From: Thermomonas sp. S9
GTDB taxonomy: Bacteria; Pseudomonadota; Gammaproteobacteria; Xanthomonadales; Xanthomonadaceae
Length of the DNA stretch: 64,000 nucleotides
Direction: 5' to 3'
Assembly (NCBI RefSeq): GCF_024704365.1
Contig: NZ_JAJDFY010000001.1
Span: 1,903,001 to 1,967,000, forward strand
How positions within the stretch are numbered: the stretch's first letter is position 1; the number at the start of each line of letters is the position of its first letter. This document shows positions 48,267 to 58,444 of the stretch, piece after piece. The position numbers were made by a program, and so were the translations under genes. The notes beneath the pieces are model-generated. The model worked only from the letters and a program-made list of their open reading frames with translations, ran no database searches and was not told the origin of the DNA.

Positions 48267-51175
48267 TCAGAAACGATAACCCGCCTGCAGCTGGGCCATG
48301 CCGGCCTGGCGCAGGCCATCGTCACGCTGCCCCAGATCGAAGCGCAGCAGGCCGTGGCGGCCGAATTGTGCACCCAGCCCGAGCCCGAACAGGCGCGCCT
48401 GCGGCGCCAGCGTCATGCCCTGCAGCGGCGCCCACTGCGCAAGGCCGGTGAAACTGGCATCGAACCCCGTCCCGGCGCTCGCCAGCGTGCGCCGCCACTC
48501 CATCCGCGCGTCCAGCGTCCACTGCACGTCGCCGCTGCGCCAGCCGCGCTCGGCGCGCAGCCCGGCGCCGGCCTGCCAGCGGCGACTGTCCCAGGCCCGC
48601 GCCTGCAGGCCGAAGCCGGTGGCACTGGCTTCCGCGAACCCGTCGTTGGCCACCTGCACGTAATCGATGGTCAGGTACGGACGCAACACCAGTGGCCCGG
48701 CCTGCAGCCGGCGGGCCAGTTCGAACGCCAGCCCGAAGTAGTCGCCGGACAGGCGGCTGCCGACGTGATCCTGCGCTCCGCCCAGCAGCAGGCTGCGCTG
48801 CATCTGGCGCTGGAAGCTGCCGCTGGCCAGCTGCGCCCGCGCCTGCCACGGCCCGCGCCAGGCCGCTGCGTACAGCTGCACCTCGCGCTGCACGCCGGCG
48901 CTGCGGTCGCCCAGTGCGCCCAGCCAGCTGGTCTGCTGCTGGCGATCGATCGCCAGCCCCAGCAGCGCCGACTCGCCTAGCCGCCAGTCATGGCCGACCA
49001 GCGTGCCACGGGTGTCCAGCGCCACCGTGTCGAACCCGGCCTGCGCCAGCTGGCCACCACCGGCGAGATCACGATACCAGCCGCCGCTGCGGGCCGGGGC
49101 CAGCGCCAGTGCGTCCAGCCGCTGCCCGAGCGCGCGCCGGCCGGCGTCGATGCCCTCCAGGGTCAGCGCCAGCGAGGCGCCGTGCAGCTGGCCGGACAGG
49201 CTGCGCAGCGACAGCGAGGCCTGCTCGGCGCTGGCCGTCTGCTGGAACGCCCCTGCCGCGTCGATGAAGGCCGCGCCAATGCCGCCGGGCGCGCTCCCGC
49301 CGAGTTGCGCATCGATCGCCTGCATCGCGGACTCCACCCGCACCGCGCTGGCCAGGCTCACCCCGTCCAGCCCCAGCGCCGCCACCGCCTTGCTGACGTC
49401 GATCCGGTTGATGCTCAGAAACACATGACTGGGGTCGTAGCCGAGGCTGGCGTCGAGAAACACGTTCGGCGCCGCCTTCAGGCTGGCGAAGGTGCCGCTG
49501 ATGCCGCCGTTCGCGGTCAGCAGGGTTTCCTTGGCGCTGGTGGTGTAGCCGGTCTTCACGCCGAGGACGGACAGCGTGCCGGCCAGGCTGGCGCTGCCTC
49601 CTACCTGCAGCGGGCTGCCCAGCCACACTCCGAGATTGCCGCTGGCCGACTGCTGGAAGTTGCCGGCGATGGTGGCCGGATTGCTGGCACCGACCAGGAA
49701 CCGGCCGCTGTTGGCGACGTTGCCGCCGAACGCCCCGCTGGCCCACACGGTGGCGCCATCGGCCACCGCGAGATTGCCGCGCAGCCCCTTGCGCACGTCC
49801 AGCCCGCCGGCATCGACGCGGGTGTCGCCGCTGAACTTGCCCGCCTCAGCCAGCGTGAGGATGCCGCTGCCACCCTTGATCAGCCCGCCGCTGCCGACGA
49901 TCTCGTTGCGCCAGACCGAATTGCCGGAGAACGCCACGCTGAAATCGCCCCAGGCGAAGTTGCTGGGCCCCATCGCCGCGCGGGTCACATCCAGCAGGCC
50001 CCAGCCGAACACCGGGTCCACCCCGGGCGCGCCGAGGTCCTTGGCCCCGCCCAGGATCAGCTGCCGCACCTGGTCGTTGTTGAGATAGGGAAACGCCGAC
50101 CACACCACCGCGGCCGCACCGGCCACCTGGGGCGCAGCGAATGAGGTGCCGCCGCCCTGGTACAGCGCGTAGCTGGCATCCCCCACCTTGGCCTGCGGGT
50201 CGATGAACACCACATTGCCCGGCGCCACCAGGCAATAGTTCATGGCACTGCCGCACTGCTGCGAATACGAGGTGAGCTGGGTCGGGTTGCCGGGGTCGAG
50301 CGCGCCCACCGTCAGCCAGCCCTTTTCCAGCTGCGCATCGTTGGCCAGGGTGGGCAGGCGGGCATTGTCGGACGGTTCGCCGGCATAGCGCGGATCGCCA
50401 CCGCTGTTGCCATTGGCGAACACGATGATGCCGCCACGGTTGACCACGAAATCGCGCCAGGCGTTGGCCAGCTCGGTGGTCAGCGCCGGGTCGTTCCAGT
50501 ACAGCCCGCCCCAGGAGTTGTTGATGATCTTCGCGCCGGCATTCGCCAGTTCGGTATTGATGGCCTGGAAGAAATCGCCGTAGCCCTGGCCGGCGTGGAT
50601 CTCGTTGCCGGCGCCCGACCCGTCATCCGGCGGCGGAGAATCGCTGATGATGCGCGAGGACACGATGTTCGCGCTCTGCGCCACCCCGCCACCCCAGTTG
50701 CCGATGCCCTTGCCGGCAGCCATCTCCGCGACCACCGTGCCGTGCCCGACCACGTCGTCCACGCTGGTGTCGTTGGTGTTCGGATCGACGTGGATGAAGC
50801 TGGCCGTCACCCGCCCGGTAAGGGCCGGGTTCTGCCGGTTCACCCCGGTATCGACCAGCCCGATGGTGATGCCCTGCCCCTTCAACCCAGCGCCCAGGGC
50901 GCCGGCGGCATTCGTCAGCACCAGATGCTGGCTGTACTGCGGCAGGCTGGCCGGCCCGGCCAGGGTGGGAATGGCCGGTGGGTTCACCACCAGGCTGCTG
51001 TCGATGGCGACGGTCGGGTGAAGCCGATGCCGCCAGGCGTGGTCGGCGGCGACGGCGGTGGCGAGGACCGCACCCCGCTGCCACCACCGCCGCAGGCGGC
51101 CAGCAGCAGCGCGATCGCGCAAGGCAGGAGCGCCACGGCGGGGCGGCGCGCAGGAAAGGTCTGGATGATCGTCAT
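48267..51175 (-). CDS. Subtilisin-like (S8) autotransporter serine protease (one frameshift)
   Basis: A lipoprotein-like start (CAIALLLAACGGGG, lipidation Cys near residue 28) leads into an S8 protease with the full triad: Asp in ITIGLVDTGVNRQNPAL, His in VVGHGTVVAEMAAGKG, Ser in GGGTSFAAPQVAGAAAVVWS. A passenger beta-helix with PATR-type SGGLIKGGSGILTLAEAGKF follows. The final 280 residues form an autotransporter barrel ending QAGYRF. One base is missing at the GGG run 51016-51018 between GGIGF and VAIDSSLV; repair gives 969 residues from ATG 51175. It is cell-surface exposed or released protease activity. Confidence 0.88.
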
Positions 51176-51358
51176 TTGCAAGCTCCCCGGAAGCCGGCAC
51201 CCCCATTGGCACCGCACATCCAATGGCGGATGTTTTAATCCGGGCACCCCGGCGCGCGCAACGCCACGACACCATGTGGCAATGCAGCATGCAAGCGCGA
51301 TTCGCGCCATAATCGGGCTTTCCCGGCCCCCACGGCCGCACGCCTACCGGAGTTTGCC

Positions 51359-52534
51359 ATGCGCGACGTCGTCATCGTCGGTGCCAAGCGCACCGCCATC
51401 GGTTCCTTCCTCGGCCAGTTCACCGGCACCCCCACCCCGGCGCTGGGCAGCGCCGCCATCGCCGCCGCGCTCGCGCAGGCCGGCCTGCCGGCGGGCAAGG
51501 TGGACGAGGTGATCATGGGCTGCGTGCTGCCGGCCGGCCTCGGCCAGGCCCCGGCGCGCCAGGCCTCGCGCCTGGCCGGCATCCCGGATGCGGCCGGCTG
51601 CACCACCATCAACAAGGTCTGCGGCTCCGGCATGAAGGCGATGATGCTGGCGCACGACATCATCCAGGCCGGCTCCGCGCAGGCGGTGGTCGCCGGCGGC
51701 ATGGAGTCGATGACCAACGCCCCGCACCTGCTCAACGGCGCGCGCACCGGCATCCGCTACGGCAGCGCCGAATTCCTCGATCACATGGCCTACGACGGCC
51801 TGACCAACCCCTACGATGGCAAGGCGATGGGCGTGTTCGGCGACATGGCCTGCGGCAAGTACGGCTACGACCGCGCGACCATCGACGCCTACTCCGCGGA
51901 AAGCGCGCGCCGGGCGCAGGCGGCCCAGGCCAGCGGCGCGTTCGACGCCGAGATCGCGCCGGTGACGGTCAAGACCCGCAAGGGCGAGGTGGTGGTGACC
52001 AAGGACGAGGAGCCGGGCAAGATCGACCCGGCCAAGATTCCCGACCTGCGCCCGGCGTTCGGCAAGGACGGCGTGCTGACCGCCGCCTCGTCCTCCAAGA
52101 TCTCCGATGGCGCGGCCGCGCTGGTGGTGATGTCCGCCGAGGCCGCGACCGCCGCCGGCGCCAGGCCGCTGGCCCGCATCGTCGCCCATGCCACCCATTC
52201 GCAGGCGCCGGAATGGTTCACCACCGCCCCGGTGGCCGCGCTCAAGAACGTGCTGGACAAGGCCGGCTGGAGCGTGGCCGACGTGGATCTGTTCGAAGTG
52301 AACGAGGCGTTTGCCTGCGTGGCGATGGCACCGATGACCGACCTCGGCATCCCGCACGAAAAGCTCAACGTCAACGGCGGCGCGCTGGCGCTGGGCCACC
52401 CGATCGGCGCCTCCGGTGCGCGTCTGCTGGTGACCCTGCTGCACGCCCTGCAGGCCCGCGGCGGCAAGCGCGGCGTCGCCTCGCTGTGCATCGGCGGCGG
52501 CGAGGCCACCGCCGTGGCGATCGAACTGGCGTGA
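51359..52534 (+). CDS. Acetyl-CoA C-acetyltransferase (thiolase II)
   Basis: A 391-residue biosynthetic/degradative thiolase. The nucleophilic Cys lies in TTINKVCGSGMKAMMLAHDI, the His in NVNGGALALGHPIGASGARL and the second Cys in SLCIGGGEATAVA. The usual Gln-Gly after CIGGG is Glu-Ala here, a small departure. VFEVNEAFA-like DLFEVNEAFACVAMAP is conserved. It splits acetoacetyl-CoA, the end product of leucine degradation, or condenses acetyl-CoA. ATG 51359 follows GGAG; divergent from the autotransporter. Confidence 0.92.
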   Translation: MRDVVIVGAKRTAIGSFLGQFTGTPTPALGSAAIAAALAQAGLPAGKVDEVIMGCVLPAGLGQAPARQASRLAGIPDAAGCTTINKVCGSGMKAMMLAHDIIQAGSAQAVVAGGMESMTNAPHLLNGARTGIRYGSAEFLDHMAYDGLTNPYDGKAMGVFGDMACGKYGYDRATIDAYSAESARRAQAAQASGAFDAEIAPVTVKTRKGEVVVTKDEEPGKIDPAKIPDLRPAFGKDGVLTAASSSKISDGAAALVVMSAEAATAAGARPLARIVAHATHSQAPEWFTTAPVAALKNVLDKAGWSVADVDLFEVNEAFACVAMAPMTDLGIPHEKLNVNGGALALGHPIGASGARLLVTLLHALQARGGKRGVASLCIGGGEATAVAIELA

Positions 52535-52662
52535 CCGGCGCCGCGCGAAGAACGGCTGAACGGGAAATTTTCGGTCAACCGCTTGACACGCGACACCAGC
52601 ACGTCATCATGGTAGGGCACGCGCTTGTTGCGTTGCCCAATTTCAGACGAGGAACCCGCATC

Positions 52663-52962
52663 ATGTCGATCAACAAGATCCTGCTGGCGATGGCACTGGG
52701 CCTGGCCCTGACTGCCTGCAGCAAGTCCGAGCCCGCCGCCGATGCCGCTGCCGCCGGCAACGAGGCCCCGGCCGCCGAGCAGGCTGCTGCCGACAGCGCC
52801 ACCGCCCAGGCGGCCGACGCCACTGCCGAAGCCCCGGCCACCGACGCGGCTGCCCCGGCGGCGGAAGCGGCCCCGGCCGACGCTGCCGCTGCCCCGGCGG
52901 ACGCCCAGAAGGCGGCCGACGAGGCGGAGAAGGCCGCGACCTCGGCGGAAGCTAAGAAGTAA
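52663..52962 (+). CDS. Ala/Pro-rich lipoprotein 1
   Basis: A 99-residue lipoprotein: signal and lipobox LALGLALTAC with the lipid Cys at about residue 19. A low-complexity tail of Ala, Pro, Asp and Glu with AAPAAEAAPADAA-type repeats follows, ending in Lys-rich EAKK. GAGGAA precedes ATG 52663. The extended tail resembles wall-spanning spacers. A perfect intrinsic terminator follows. A similar gene lies immediately downstream and a third at 61131. Confidence 0.75.
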   Translation: MSINKILLAMALGLALTACSKSEPAADAAAAGNEAPAAEQAAADSATAQAADATAEAPATDAAAPAAEAAPADAAAAPADAQKAADEAEKAATSAEAKK

Positions 52963-53011
52963 TCCGGCGGCGGAGCGATTTGCCGGCGTATTGCTGCTAG
53001 AATCCGGAAAG

Positions 53012-53036
53012 GCCGTCGGTGTTCCGACGGCTTTTT
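53012..53036 (+). terminator. Rho-independent terminator of lipoprotein 1
   Basis: GCCGTCGG (53012-53019), loop TGTT, CCGACGGC (53024-53031), then TTTTT (53032-53036). Confidence 0.9.
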
Positions 53037-53168
53037 CGTGCCCCGGGCGACCGGGAAAGACGTAAGTCAGTGAACGACCCACCGGTGCAAGCCGGTACGC
53101 TAAGCGCACTGGCGTTGCCTGAAGTTCCACCCTTACCTGTTCCATCAGTCAACCCTCTGGAGATTTCC

Positions 53169-53462
53169 ATGAACAACAAGCTTTTCGTGCTCCTCGCCGC
53201 TGGCGTCCTGGCCCTGTCGGCCTGCAAGAAGGAAGAGGCTGCTCCGGCCGCCGACGCCGCTGCCCCGGCCGCTGAGGCCCCCGCCGCTCCGGCCGCCGAC
53301 GCCGCTGCCGCTCCGGCCGCCGACGCCGCTGCCCCGGCTGCTGAGGCCCCGGCCGCCCCGGCCGCCGACGCCGCTGCTCCGGCCGCTGCTCCGGCCGACG
53401 CCGCTGCCGCTCCGGCCGCCGACGCCGCTGCCGCTCCGGCCGCCGAGGGCGAGAAGAAGTAA
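53169..53462 (+). CDS. Ala/Pro-rich lipoprotein 2
   Basis: A 97-residue lipoprotein with lipobox GVLALSAC (Cys about residue 19) and a tail made almost only of Ala, Pro, Asp and Glu in repeats such as PAADAAAPAAEAPAA, ending EGEKK. TCTGGAG precedes ATG 53169. The DNA is correspondingly repetitive, so copy number of the repeats may vary between strains or be misassembled. It has its own terminator, and is a paralogue of the gene at 52663. Confidence 0.78.
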   Translation: MNNKLFVLLAAGVLALSACKKEEAAPAADAAAPAAEAPAAPAADAAAAPAADAAAPAAEAPAAPAADAAAPAAAPADAAAAPAADAAAAPAAEGEKK

Positions 53463-53490
53463 TCTTCTTCTGGCAAGCGTTCGACGCGAG

Positions 53491-53520
53491 CAGGGCCCGC
53501 TTCGGCGGGCCCTGTTTTTT
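53491..53520 (+). terminator. Rho-independent terminator of lipoprotein 2
   Basis: CAGGGCCCGC (53491-53500), TTCG tetraloop, GCGGGCCCTG (53505-53514), then six T (53515-53520). Confidence 0.93.
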
Positions 53521-53561
53521 GCGCACGCAGGACAACAACACGAAACGGCGGCGCGGGCGCG

Positions 53562-53587
53562 AAAAAAACCCCGCGCGAGGCGGGGTT
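53562..53587 (-). terminator. Rho-independent terminator of the cold-shock gene
   Basis: Read leftward: AACCCCGC (53587-53580), 5-nt loop, GCGGGGTT (53574-53567), followed by a T tract complementary to the A run 53562-53568. Confidence 0.88.
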
Positions 53588-53610
53588 CGGAATGCGGCGA
53601 TGGGCTTGGA

Positions 53611-53814
53611 TCAGGCCGGCTTGACGCCTGCCGCCTGCGCGCCTTTCGGGCCCTGCTGGACTTCGTAACTGACGCGCTGGCCTTCCTGCAGGCTACGGAA
53701 GCCCTTGGCGTCGATCGCGGAGAAATGCACGAATACGTCGGCGCTGCCGTCCTCGGGGGCGATGAAGCCAAAGCCCTTGGCGTCGTTGAACCACTTCACG
53801 GTGCCGTACTGCAT
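53611..53814 (-). CDS. Cold-shock domain protein (CspA family)
   Basis: A 67-residue single-domain RNA chaperone: [20 protein letters not shown] with RNP1 (KGFGFI), then [20 protein letters not shown] with RNP2 (VFVHF), ending in [10 protein letters not shown]. It binds single-stranded RNA/DNA and melts structure in mRNAs. ATG 53814 follows an AAGAGG-type site in the leader. It stands alone with its own terminator. Confidence 0.93.
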   Translation of the reverse strand: MQYGTVKWFNDAKGFGFIAPEDGSADVFVHFSAIDAKGFRSLQEGQRVSYEVQQGPKGAQAAGVKPA

Positions 53815-53948
53815 GATGCGAAGACCTCTTGCGGATGCGGGTGGTGATGGAACCGGATGGTGGGGGGCGCACCGCCTTGCGGCGGCACCGCGCGAGTATG
53901 CCCGAACCGACTGCCCGCGCAAGCCGCGCACACGCCGCGGCATCGCCC

Positions 53949-54698
53949 TCACTTCGCCAGCAACGAACGCAGCAGCGGCGGCACCCCGGCCATCGCCGCC
54001 GCCACGTTGTCCAGCACGTCCTGCAAGGTGATCACCTCGTCCACGTCCGGCCCGGCACCGGCGGCCCAGTTGGCGACGATCGCCAGGCACGCATAGTCCA
54101 GCCCCAGCTCGCGCGCCAGCCCGGCCTCCGGCATCCCGGTCATGCCGACCAGGTCGCAGCCGTCGCGGCGCATCCGCGCGACCTCGGCGCGCGTCTCCAG
54201 GCGCGGGCCCTGGGTCGCTCCATAGCAGCCGCCATCGACTACGCTCACCCCGGCACGTGCGGCAGCGCGCAGCACCGCCTGTCGCAGCGCAAGGGTGTAG
54301 GGATCGCCGAAATCCACGTGCAGCACCTCGCTGCCCGGCTCCTCGCAGAAGGTGGAAATGCGACCCCAGGTGTAGTCGATGAGCTGGTCCGGACAGGCCA
54401 GCACGCGCGGCCCGTAGCCTTCGGTGATGCCGCCGACGGTGTTCAGCGCCAGCACCCGCTGCGCGCCCAGCGCCTTCAGCGCGGCGAGGTTGGCGCGGTA
54501 GTTGATGCGGTGCGGCGGCAGCGAGTGGCCTTCGCCATGCCGGGCCAGGAAGGCCACCCGCCGGCCGGCATACTGCCCCACCCGCACCGGGCCCGACGGC
54601 GCGCCGTAAGGCGTCACCGGCTGGTGGGTCTCGACGTCGGCCAGTTCGCCCAGCGCATACACGCCGGTACCGCCGATCACGGCGAGGTCGATGGTCAT
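53949..54698 (-). CDS. S-methyl-5'-thioinosine phosphorylase (MTAP/PNP family)
   Basis: A 249-residue trimeric-type purine nucleoside phosphorylase: [12 protein letters not shown] at the phosphate site, [53 protein letters not shown] and [20 protein letters not shown] with [13 protein letters not shown]. In gammaproteobacteria lacking MtnN/MtnP recycling, this group (as in Pseudomonas PA3004) cleaves methylthioinosine. The adjacent hypoxanthine phosphoribosyltransferase would salvage the hypoxanthine released. The substrate call is by family memory. Confidence 0.85.
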   Translation of the reverse strand: MTIDLAVIGGTGVYALGELADVETHQPVTPYGAPSGPVRVGQYAGRRVAFLARHGEGHSLPPHRINYRANLAALKALGAQRVLALNTVGGITEGYGPRVLACPDQLIDYTWGRISTFCEEPGSEVLHVDFGDPYTLALRQAVLRAAARAGVSVVDGGCYGATQGPRLETRAEVARMRRDGCDLVGMTGMPEAGLARELGLDYACLAIVANWAAGAGPDVDEVITLQDVLDNVAAAMAGVPPLLRSLLAK

Positions 54699-54741
54699 TG
54701 CACTTGCTCCTCCCGTTCACCTCACATGCGCGGCGTGCGTA

Positions 54742-54837
54742 CGCCGGCAGGGCTTTGACGGACTTTCGGCGACAGGGATGTCGCCGAAAAGCCTACATGG
54801 ACGTATCCACGGCGTGTCCGGCAAAGTCCTGCCGGCG
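54742..54837. repeat. Nested palindromic intergenic element
   Basis: The outer arm CGCCGGCAGGGCTTTG (54742-54757) pairs with CAAAGTCCTGCCGGCG (54822-54837) at 15 of 16 positions. Inside, TTTCGGCGACA (54764-54774) and TGTCGCCGAAA (54779-54789) form a perfect 11-bp hairpin with loop GGGA. Such two-level palindromes resemble dispersed intergenic repeats of Xanthomonadaceae. It lies between two same-strand purine salvage genes and could process or attenuate their transcript. Confidence 0.7.
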
Positions 54838-54850
54838 CACGCATGACGCA

Positions 54851-55408
54851 TCAGTCTCCCAGCGCATAGATCGCCGGCAGGTTGCGCCCCTGTTCGTGGA
54901 AGTCCATGCCGTAGCCGAACACGTAGGCATCGGGCACCCGCACACCCACGTGGTCGGCGGCGATGCCCTCCACGCAGCGGCCGTGCACCTTCTCGGCCAG
55001 CACCGCCACCCGCACCTCGATCGCGCCCTGGTCCTCGCACCAGTGCTTGACCGCCAGCAGGGTGTGGCCCTCGTCGAGGATGTCGTCCGCCAGCAGCACC
55101 TTGCGCCCCCGCATCGGGGTCGCCGGACGGTGCAGCCAGGCCAGGCCCGAGCCGCTGGTCTGGCCGCGGTAGCGGGTCGCGTGCAGGTAATCGAACTCGA
55201 GGTCGAGGCCGCGCTCGCCGAGCGCGAACGCCAGCTGCGCCGCGAACGGCAGCCCGCCGTTCATCACCGTGAGGTACAACGGCACCTCGCCATCGGCGTA
55301 GGCGGCGCGGATCTCGCCGGCCATGCGCACGATCTCGGCCTCCAGCGCCGCGCGATCGAACAGCCGATGGGCGGAGGCCAGCGCCTCGGCCAGGGTTGGA
55401 ACCGTCAT
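54851..55408 (-). CDS. hpt: Hypoxanthine(-guanine) phosphoribosyltransferase
   Basis: A 185-residue type I phosphoribosyltransferase: LYLTVMNGGLPFAAQLAFAL (PPi loop), VLLADDILDEGHTLLAVKHW as the PRPP-binding acidic loop, and YVFGYGMDFHEQGRNLPAIY for purine binding. It converts hypoxanthine/guanine and PRPP to IMP/GMP. ATG 55408 overlaps the nagZ stop (ATGA), and the methylthioinosine phosphorylase gene follows, making a purine-salvage arrangement. Confidence 0.92.
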   Translation of the reverse strand: MTVPTLAEALASAHRLFDRAALEAEIVRMAGEIRAAYADGEVPLYLTVMNGGLPFAAQLAFALGERGLDLEFDYLHATRYRGQTSGSGLAWLHRPATPMRGRKVLLADDILDEGHTLLAVKHWCEDQGAIEVRVAVLAEKVHGRCVEGIAADHVGVRVPDAYVFGYGMDFHEQGRNLPAIYALGD

Positions 55409-56457
55409 GCCACATCTCCCGAATGCACCGCGCCCGACAGGACGCCCGTCTCCAATGCCGGTGTCTGCAGTGCGCGCAGGCGCGCCTGCGCCTCGTCGCG
55501 ACGCGCCTGCGCCAGCAAGCCATCCCAACCCAGCGCACCGCGCCCGATCAGCGCCGTCAGCGCCAGGGTATTGCTGCGCCGCCCCTCCAGCGCGGCCAGC
55601 GCCGCCTCGGCCTGCTGCGGCTGGCACACCAGCACCACATCGCAGCCGGCATCCAGATGGGCGTGGATGCGCGCCGGCAGGTCGCCCACGGCATCCGCGG
55701 CAGCCATGCCGAGGTCGTCGGAGAACACCACCCCGCGGAAGCCCAGCTCGCCGCGCAGCACGCCGTTGATCCAGCGCGGCGCGCATCCGGCCGGCTGCGG
55801 CGCAACCTGCGGATACACCACGTGCGCCATCATCACCGCATCCGCGCCGGCCGCGATCCCGGCGGCGAACGGCACCAGGTCGTGCGCGCGGAGTTCCTCC
55901 AGCGAGCGCGGGTCGATGGCCGCATCGAAGTGGGTGTCCTCCTGCACCGAGCCGTGCCCGGGGAAATGCTTGAGAGTGGCCGCCATCCCGGCTTCGTGCA
56001 TGCCGGCCACATAGCTGCGCGCGAATGCCGCCACCACCGCCGGATCGGCGGCGAACGCGCGGTCGCCGATCGCGCGGTTGCCGCGCGCCAGATCCACGAC
56101 CGGGGCGAAGCTGAGGTCGATCCCGCTGGCGCGCAGTTCGCTGGCCATCAGCCAGGCATGCTCGCGCGCCAGCGCCAGCGCGGCATCGGGATCGCGCCGG
56201 TACAGCGCCTCGAACCCATGCAGGGCCGGCAGCGCGCTGTAGCCCTCGCGGAAGCGCTGCACCCGCCCGCCTTCCTGGTCCACGCACACCAGCAGCGGCC
56301 GCGGCGCGGCCTCGCGGATCGCCTGCGCCAGCTCCGTCACCTGCGCGCGCGAGGCAAAATTGCGGGAAAACAAGGTCACCCCGGCACAGGCCGCGTGCGC
56401 CAGCAGGTCGCGCTCGCGCGCGGTGAGCGCGTGCCCGGCGAGGCCGATCAAGAGCAT
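55405..56457 (-). CDS. nagZ: Beta-N-acetylhexosaminidase NagZ (GH3)
   Basis: A 350-residue cytosolic enzyme of peptidoglycan recycling that removes GlcNAc from anhydromuropeptides. VCVDQEGGRVQRFREGYSAL and the catalytic-loop motif LKHFPGHGSVQEDTHFDAAI (KHFPGHG-x5-D-x-H with the His-Asp pair) identify it. VVFSDDLGMAAADAVGDL contains the nucleophilic Asp. The coding start ATG 56457 lies 10 bp inside the CYTH gene, indicating coupling. Confidence 0.93.
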   Translation of the reverse strand: MLLIGLAGHALTARERDLLAHAACAGVTLFSRNFASRAQVTELAQAIREAAPRPLLVCVDQEGGRVQRFREGYSALPALHGFEALYRRDPDAALALAREHAWLMASELRASGIDLSFAPVVDLARGNRAIGDRAFAADPAVVAAFARSYVAGMHEAGMAATLKHFPGHGSVQEDTHFDAAIDPRSLEELRAHDLVPFAAGIAAGADAVMMAHVVYPQVAPQPAGCAPRWINGVLRGELGFRGVVFSDDLGMAAADAVGDLPARIHAHLDAGCDVVLVCQPQQAEAALAALEGRRSNTLALTALIGRGALGWDGLLAQARRDEAQARLRALQTPALETGVLSGAVHSGDVA

Positions 56458-56984
56458 GTCGCCGTCTCCTGCAAGTCCAGTGCGCGCCGCTCGTCCTCGC
56501 GCCATTGCGAATACGGGCGCGCGGCCAGCGCCAGATTGTAGTAGCGCTGCGCATGGGTCGCCTCGACGCCGGCCCAGTCCGGTTTGGCCAGCGGCGCATC
56601 CACCGCCTCCAGCTCGACCTCCGCCACCACCAGCCCGGCGTTCGCGCCGAGGAATTCGTCCACCTCCCACAGCCGCCCGGCGTGCTCGACATAGTGGCGA
56701 TTCTTTTCGACCAGGCCGCCGACACACAGCGCCAGCAGCGCGCGCGCATCCTCGACCGGGATCGGGTAGTCGAACTCCTGCCGGCGCGGGCCGGCCTCGC
56801 GCGACTTGATGTTGAGGAAGGCCGCATCGCCCTCGATGCGCACCCGCACCGAGGCCTGCATCGCGCCCGATTCCACCTGCGCCAGGTCGTTGAGGTAGCC
56901 CTGCGCCATCGGCACCACCCTGTGCGCGGCGGCGCGCCAGGCGTCGCTGCACGGCAGGAACTTGCGTTCGATCTCGATGCCCAC
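56448..56984 (-). CDS. CYTH-domain protein (triphosphate tunnel metalloenzyme)
   Basis: A 178-residue protein opening with the EIERKFL signature (MGIEIERKFLPCSDAWRAAA) and containing the charged tunnel strands: SVRVRIEGDAAFLNIKSREA, WEVDEFLGANAGLVVAEVEL and a YYNLALA end. CYTH proteins of this size hydrolyse inorganic triphosphate or related compounds with Mg/Mn; some are adenylate cyclases. It lies between rlmD and nagZ, coupled to the latter. Confidence 0.87.
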   Translation of the reverse strand: MGIEIERKFLPCSDAWRAAAHRVVPMAQGYLNDLAQVESGAMQASVRVRIEGDAAFLNIKSREAGPRRQEFDYPIPVEDARALLALCVGGLVEKNRHYVEHAGRLWEVDEFLGANAGLVVAEVELEAVDAPLAKPDWAGVEATHAQRYYNLALAARPYSQWREDERRALDLQETATCS

Positions 56985-56987
56985 GGC

Positions 56988-58330
56988 CTACCCCTTCTTC
57001 GGCGGATCGAACACCGCGATCGACTCGACGTGCGCGGTATGCGGGAACATGTCCATCACGCCCGCCTCGCGCAGCCTCCAGCCGGCCTCATGCACCAGAT
57101 ATCCGGCATCCCGCGCCAGCGAGCCCGGATGGCAGCTGACGTACACGATGCGCTTGAGGCCTTTCAGCGGCAGCTGCCTGAGCACCTCGATCGCGCCGGC
57201 GCGCGCCGGGTCCAGCAGCAGCCGGTCGAAGCCGGCCTTGAGCCACGGCTGGCCGGCCAGGTCCTGCGCGAGGTCTGCCGCATGGAACTGCACATTGCGC
57301 AGGCCGTTGCGCTCGGCGTTGGCGCGCGCGCGTGCCACCAGCCCGGCGTCGCCCTCGACCCCGACCACCGTGCCGTCGCCAACCACCCGCGCCAGCGGCA
57401 GGGTGAAGTTGCCCAGCCCGCAGAACAGGTCCAGTACGCGCTCGCCGGGCTGCACCTCCAGCAGTTCCAGCGCGCGCGCGATCATCGCCTCGTTCAGACG
57501 CGCGTTGACCTGGATGAAGTCCAGCGGGCGGAACTGCAGGGTGATGTCCCACGGCGGCAGGCGGAACGCCAGCGCCGCGCCCTCGCCCAGCGGATGCACC
57601 GACTCCACCCCGCCCGGCTGCAGGTAGATGGCGAAGCCTTGCTGCTCGCCGAATGCTGACAGCTTGGCCTTGTCGCCCCCGACAGCGGCTGCAGGTGGCG
57701 GAACACCAGCGCGGTGGCGGCATCGCCGGCGATGAACTCGATCTGCGGGATGTCGCACCGCGCGTCCAGCCCGTCCACCAGCATGCCCAGCGCCTGCAGC
57801 TTGAAGCCCAGCTGCGGCACCACGACATGGCATTCGGACAGGTCGGCCACGAAGCGCGGGTCCTGCTCGCGGAAGCCGACCAGGGTCTTGTCCTTCTTCT
57901 CCACCCGGCGCACCGAGAACCGCCCCTTGCGGCGGTAGCCCCAGGCCTCGCCGCGCAGCGGCGGCAGCACGGCGGCCGGCGCCACGTGGCCGATCCGCTG
58001 CAGGTTGTCCAGCAGCACCTGCTGCTTGTATTCGATCTGGCGGTCCTCGGCCAGGTGCTGCAGCACGCAGCCGCCGCAGGTGCCGAAGTGCGGACAGCGC
58101 GGCAACACCCGATCCGGCGAAGCGATCAGCACCTCGCGCGTGCGCGCCGCGTCGAAATGCCGGCTGCGCGCGGTCTGCTCGGCCAGCACGGTCTCGCCCG
58201 GCAGCGCGCCGGACACGAACACGGTCTTGCCGGCCTGCGCATGACCGTCCGGCCAGCGCGCCACGCCGCGGCCGTCATGGCTGAGGTCGAGGATGGAGAG
58301 GGTCTTGGGGGATTGATCGAGGCGGGCCAA
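56988..58330 (-). CDS. rlmD: 23S rRNA (uracil-1939-C5)-methyltransferase RlmD (one frameshift)
   Basis: A SAM- and Fe-S-dependent rRNA methyltransferase. It has a TRAM domain ([20 protein letters not shown]), the four-Cys cluster ([20 protein letters not shown] and LSECHVV), [20 protein letters not shown] for SAM, and [20 protein letters not shown] with the catalytic Cys. One G is missing from the run complementary to 57676-57680, between LQPLSG and DKAKLSAF. Repair gives 447 residues from a TTG start at 58330, since no in-frame ATG is available. Core function, so an error is likely. Confidence 0.88.
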
Positions 58331-58444
58331 GGCAAGCGCTGTCCTGCGGATGGCCCGCCATTGTCGCAGACCCGGCACGGGCCCGGCGCGGGCTGCCCCG
58401 GCACAGGCGGTATCCTTGTCGCATTCCCGCCACCCGCACACCCC

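Noticed and set aside
53169..53462. Repetitive GCC/GCT tract considered as a CRISPR or tandem-repeat array
   Set aside because: The periodicity follows codons of an Ala/Pro-rich lipoprotein, with lipobox, ribosome binding site and terminator; there are no spacers.
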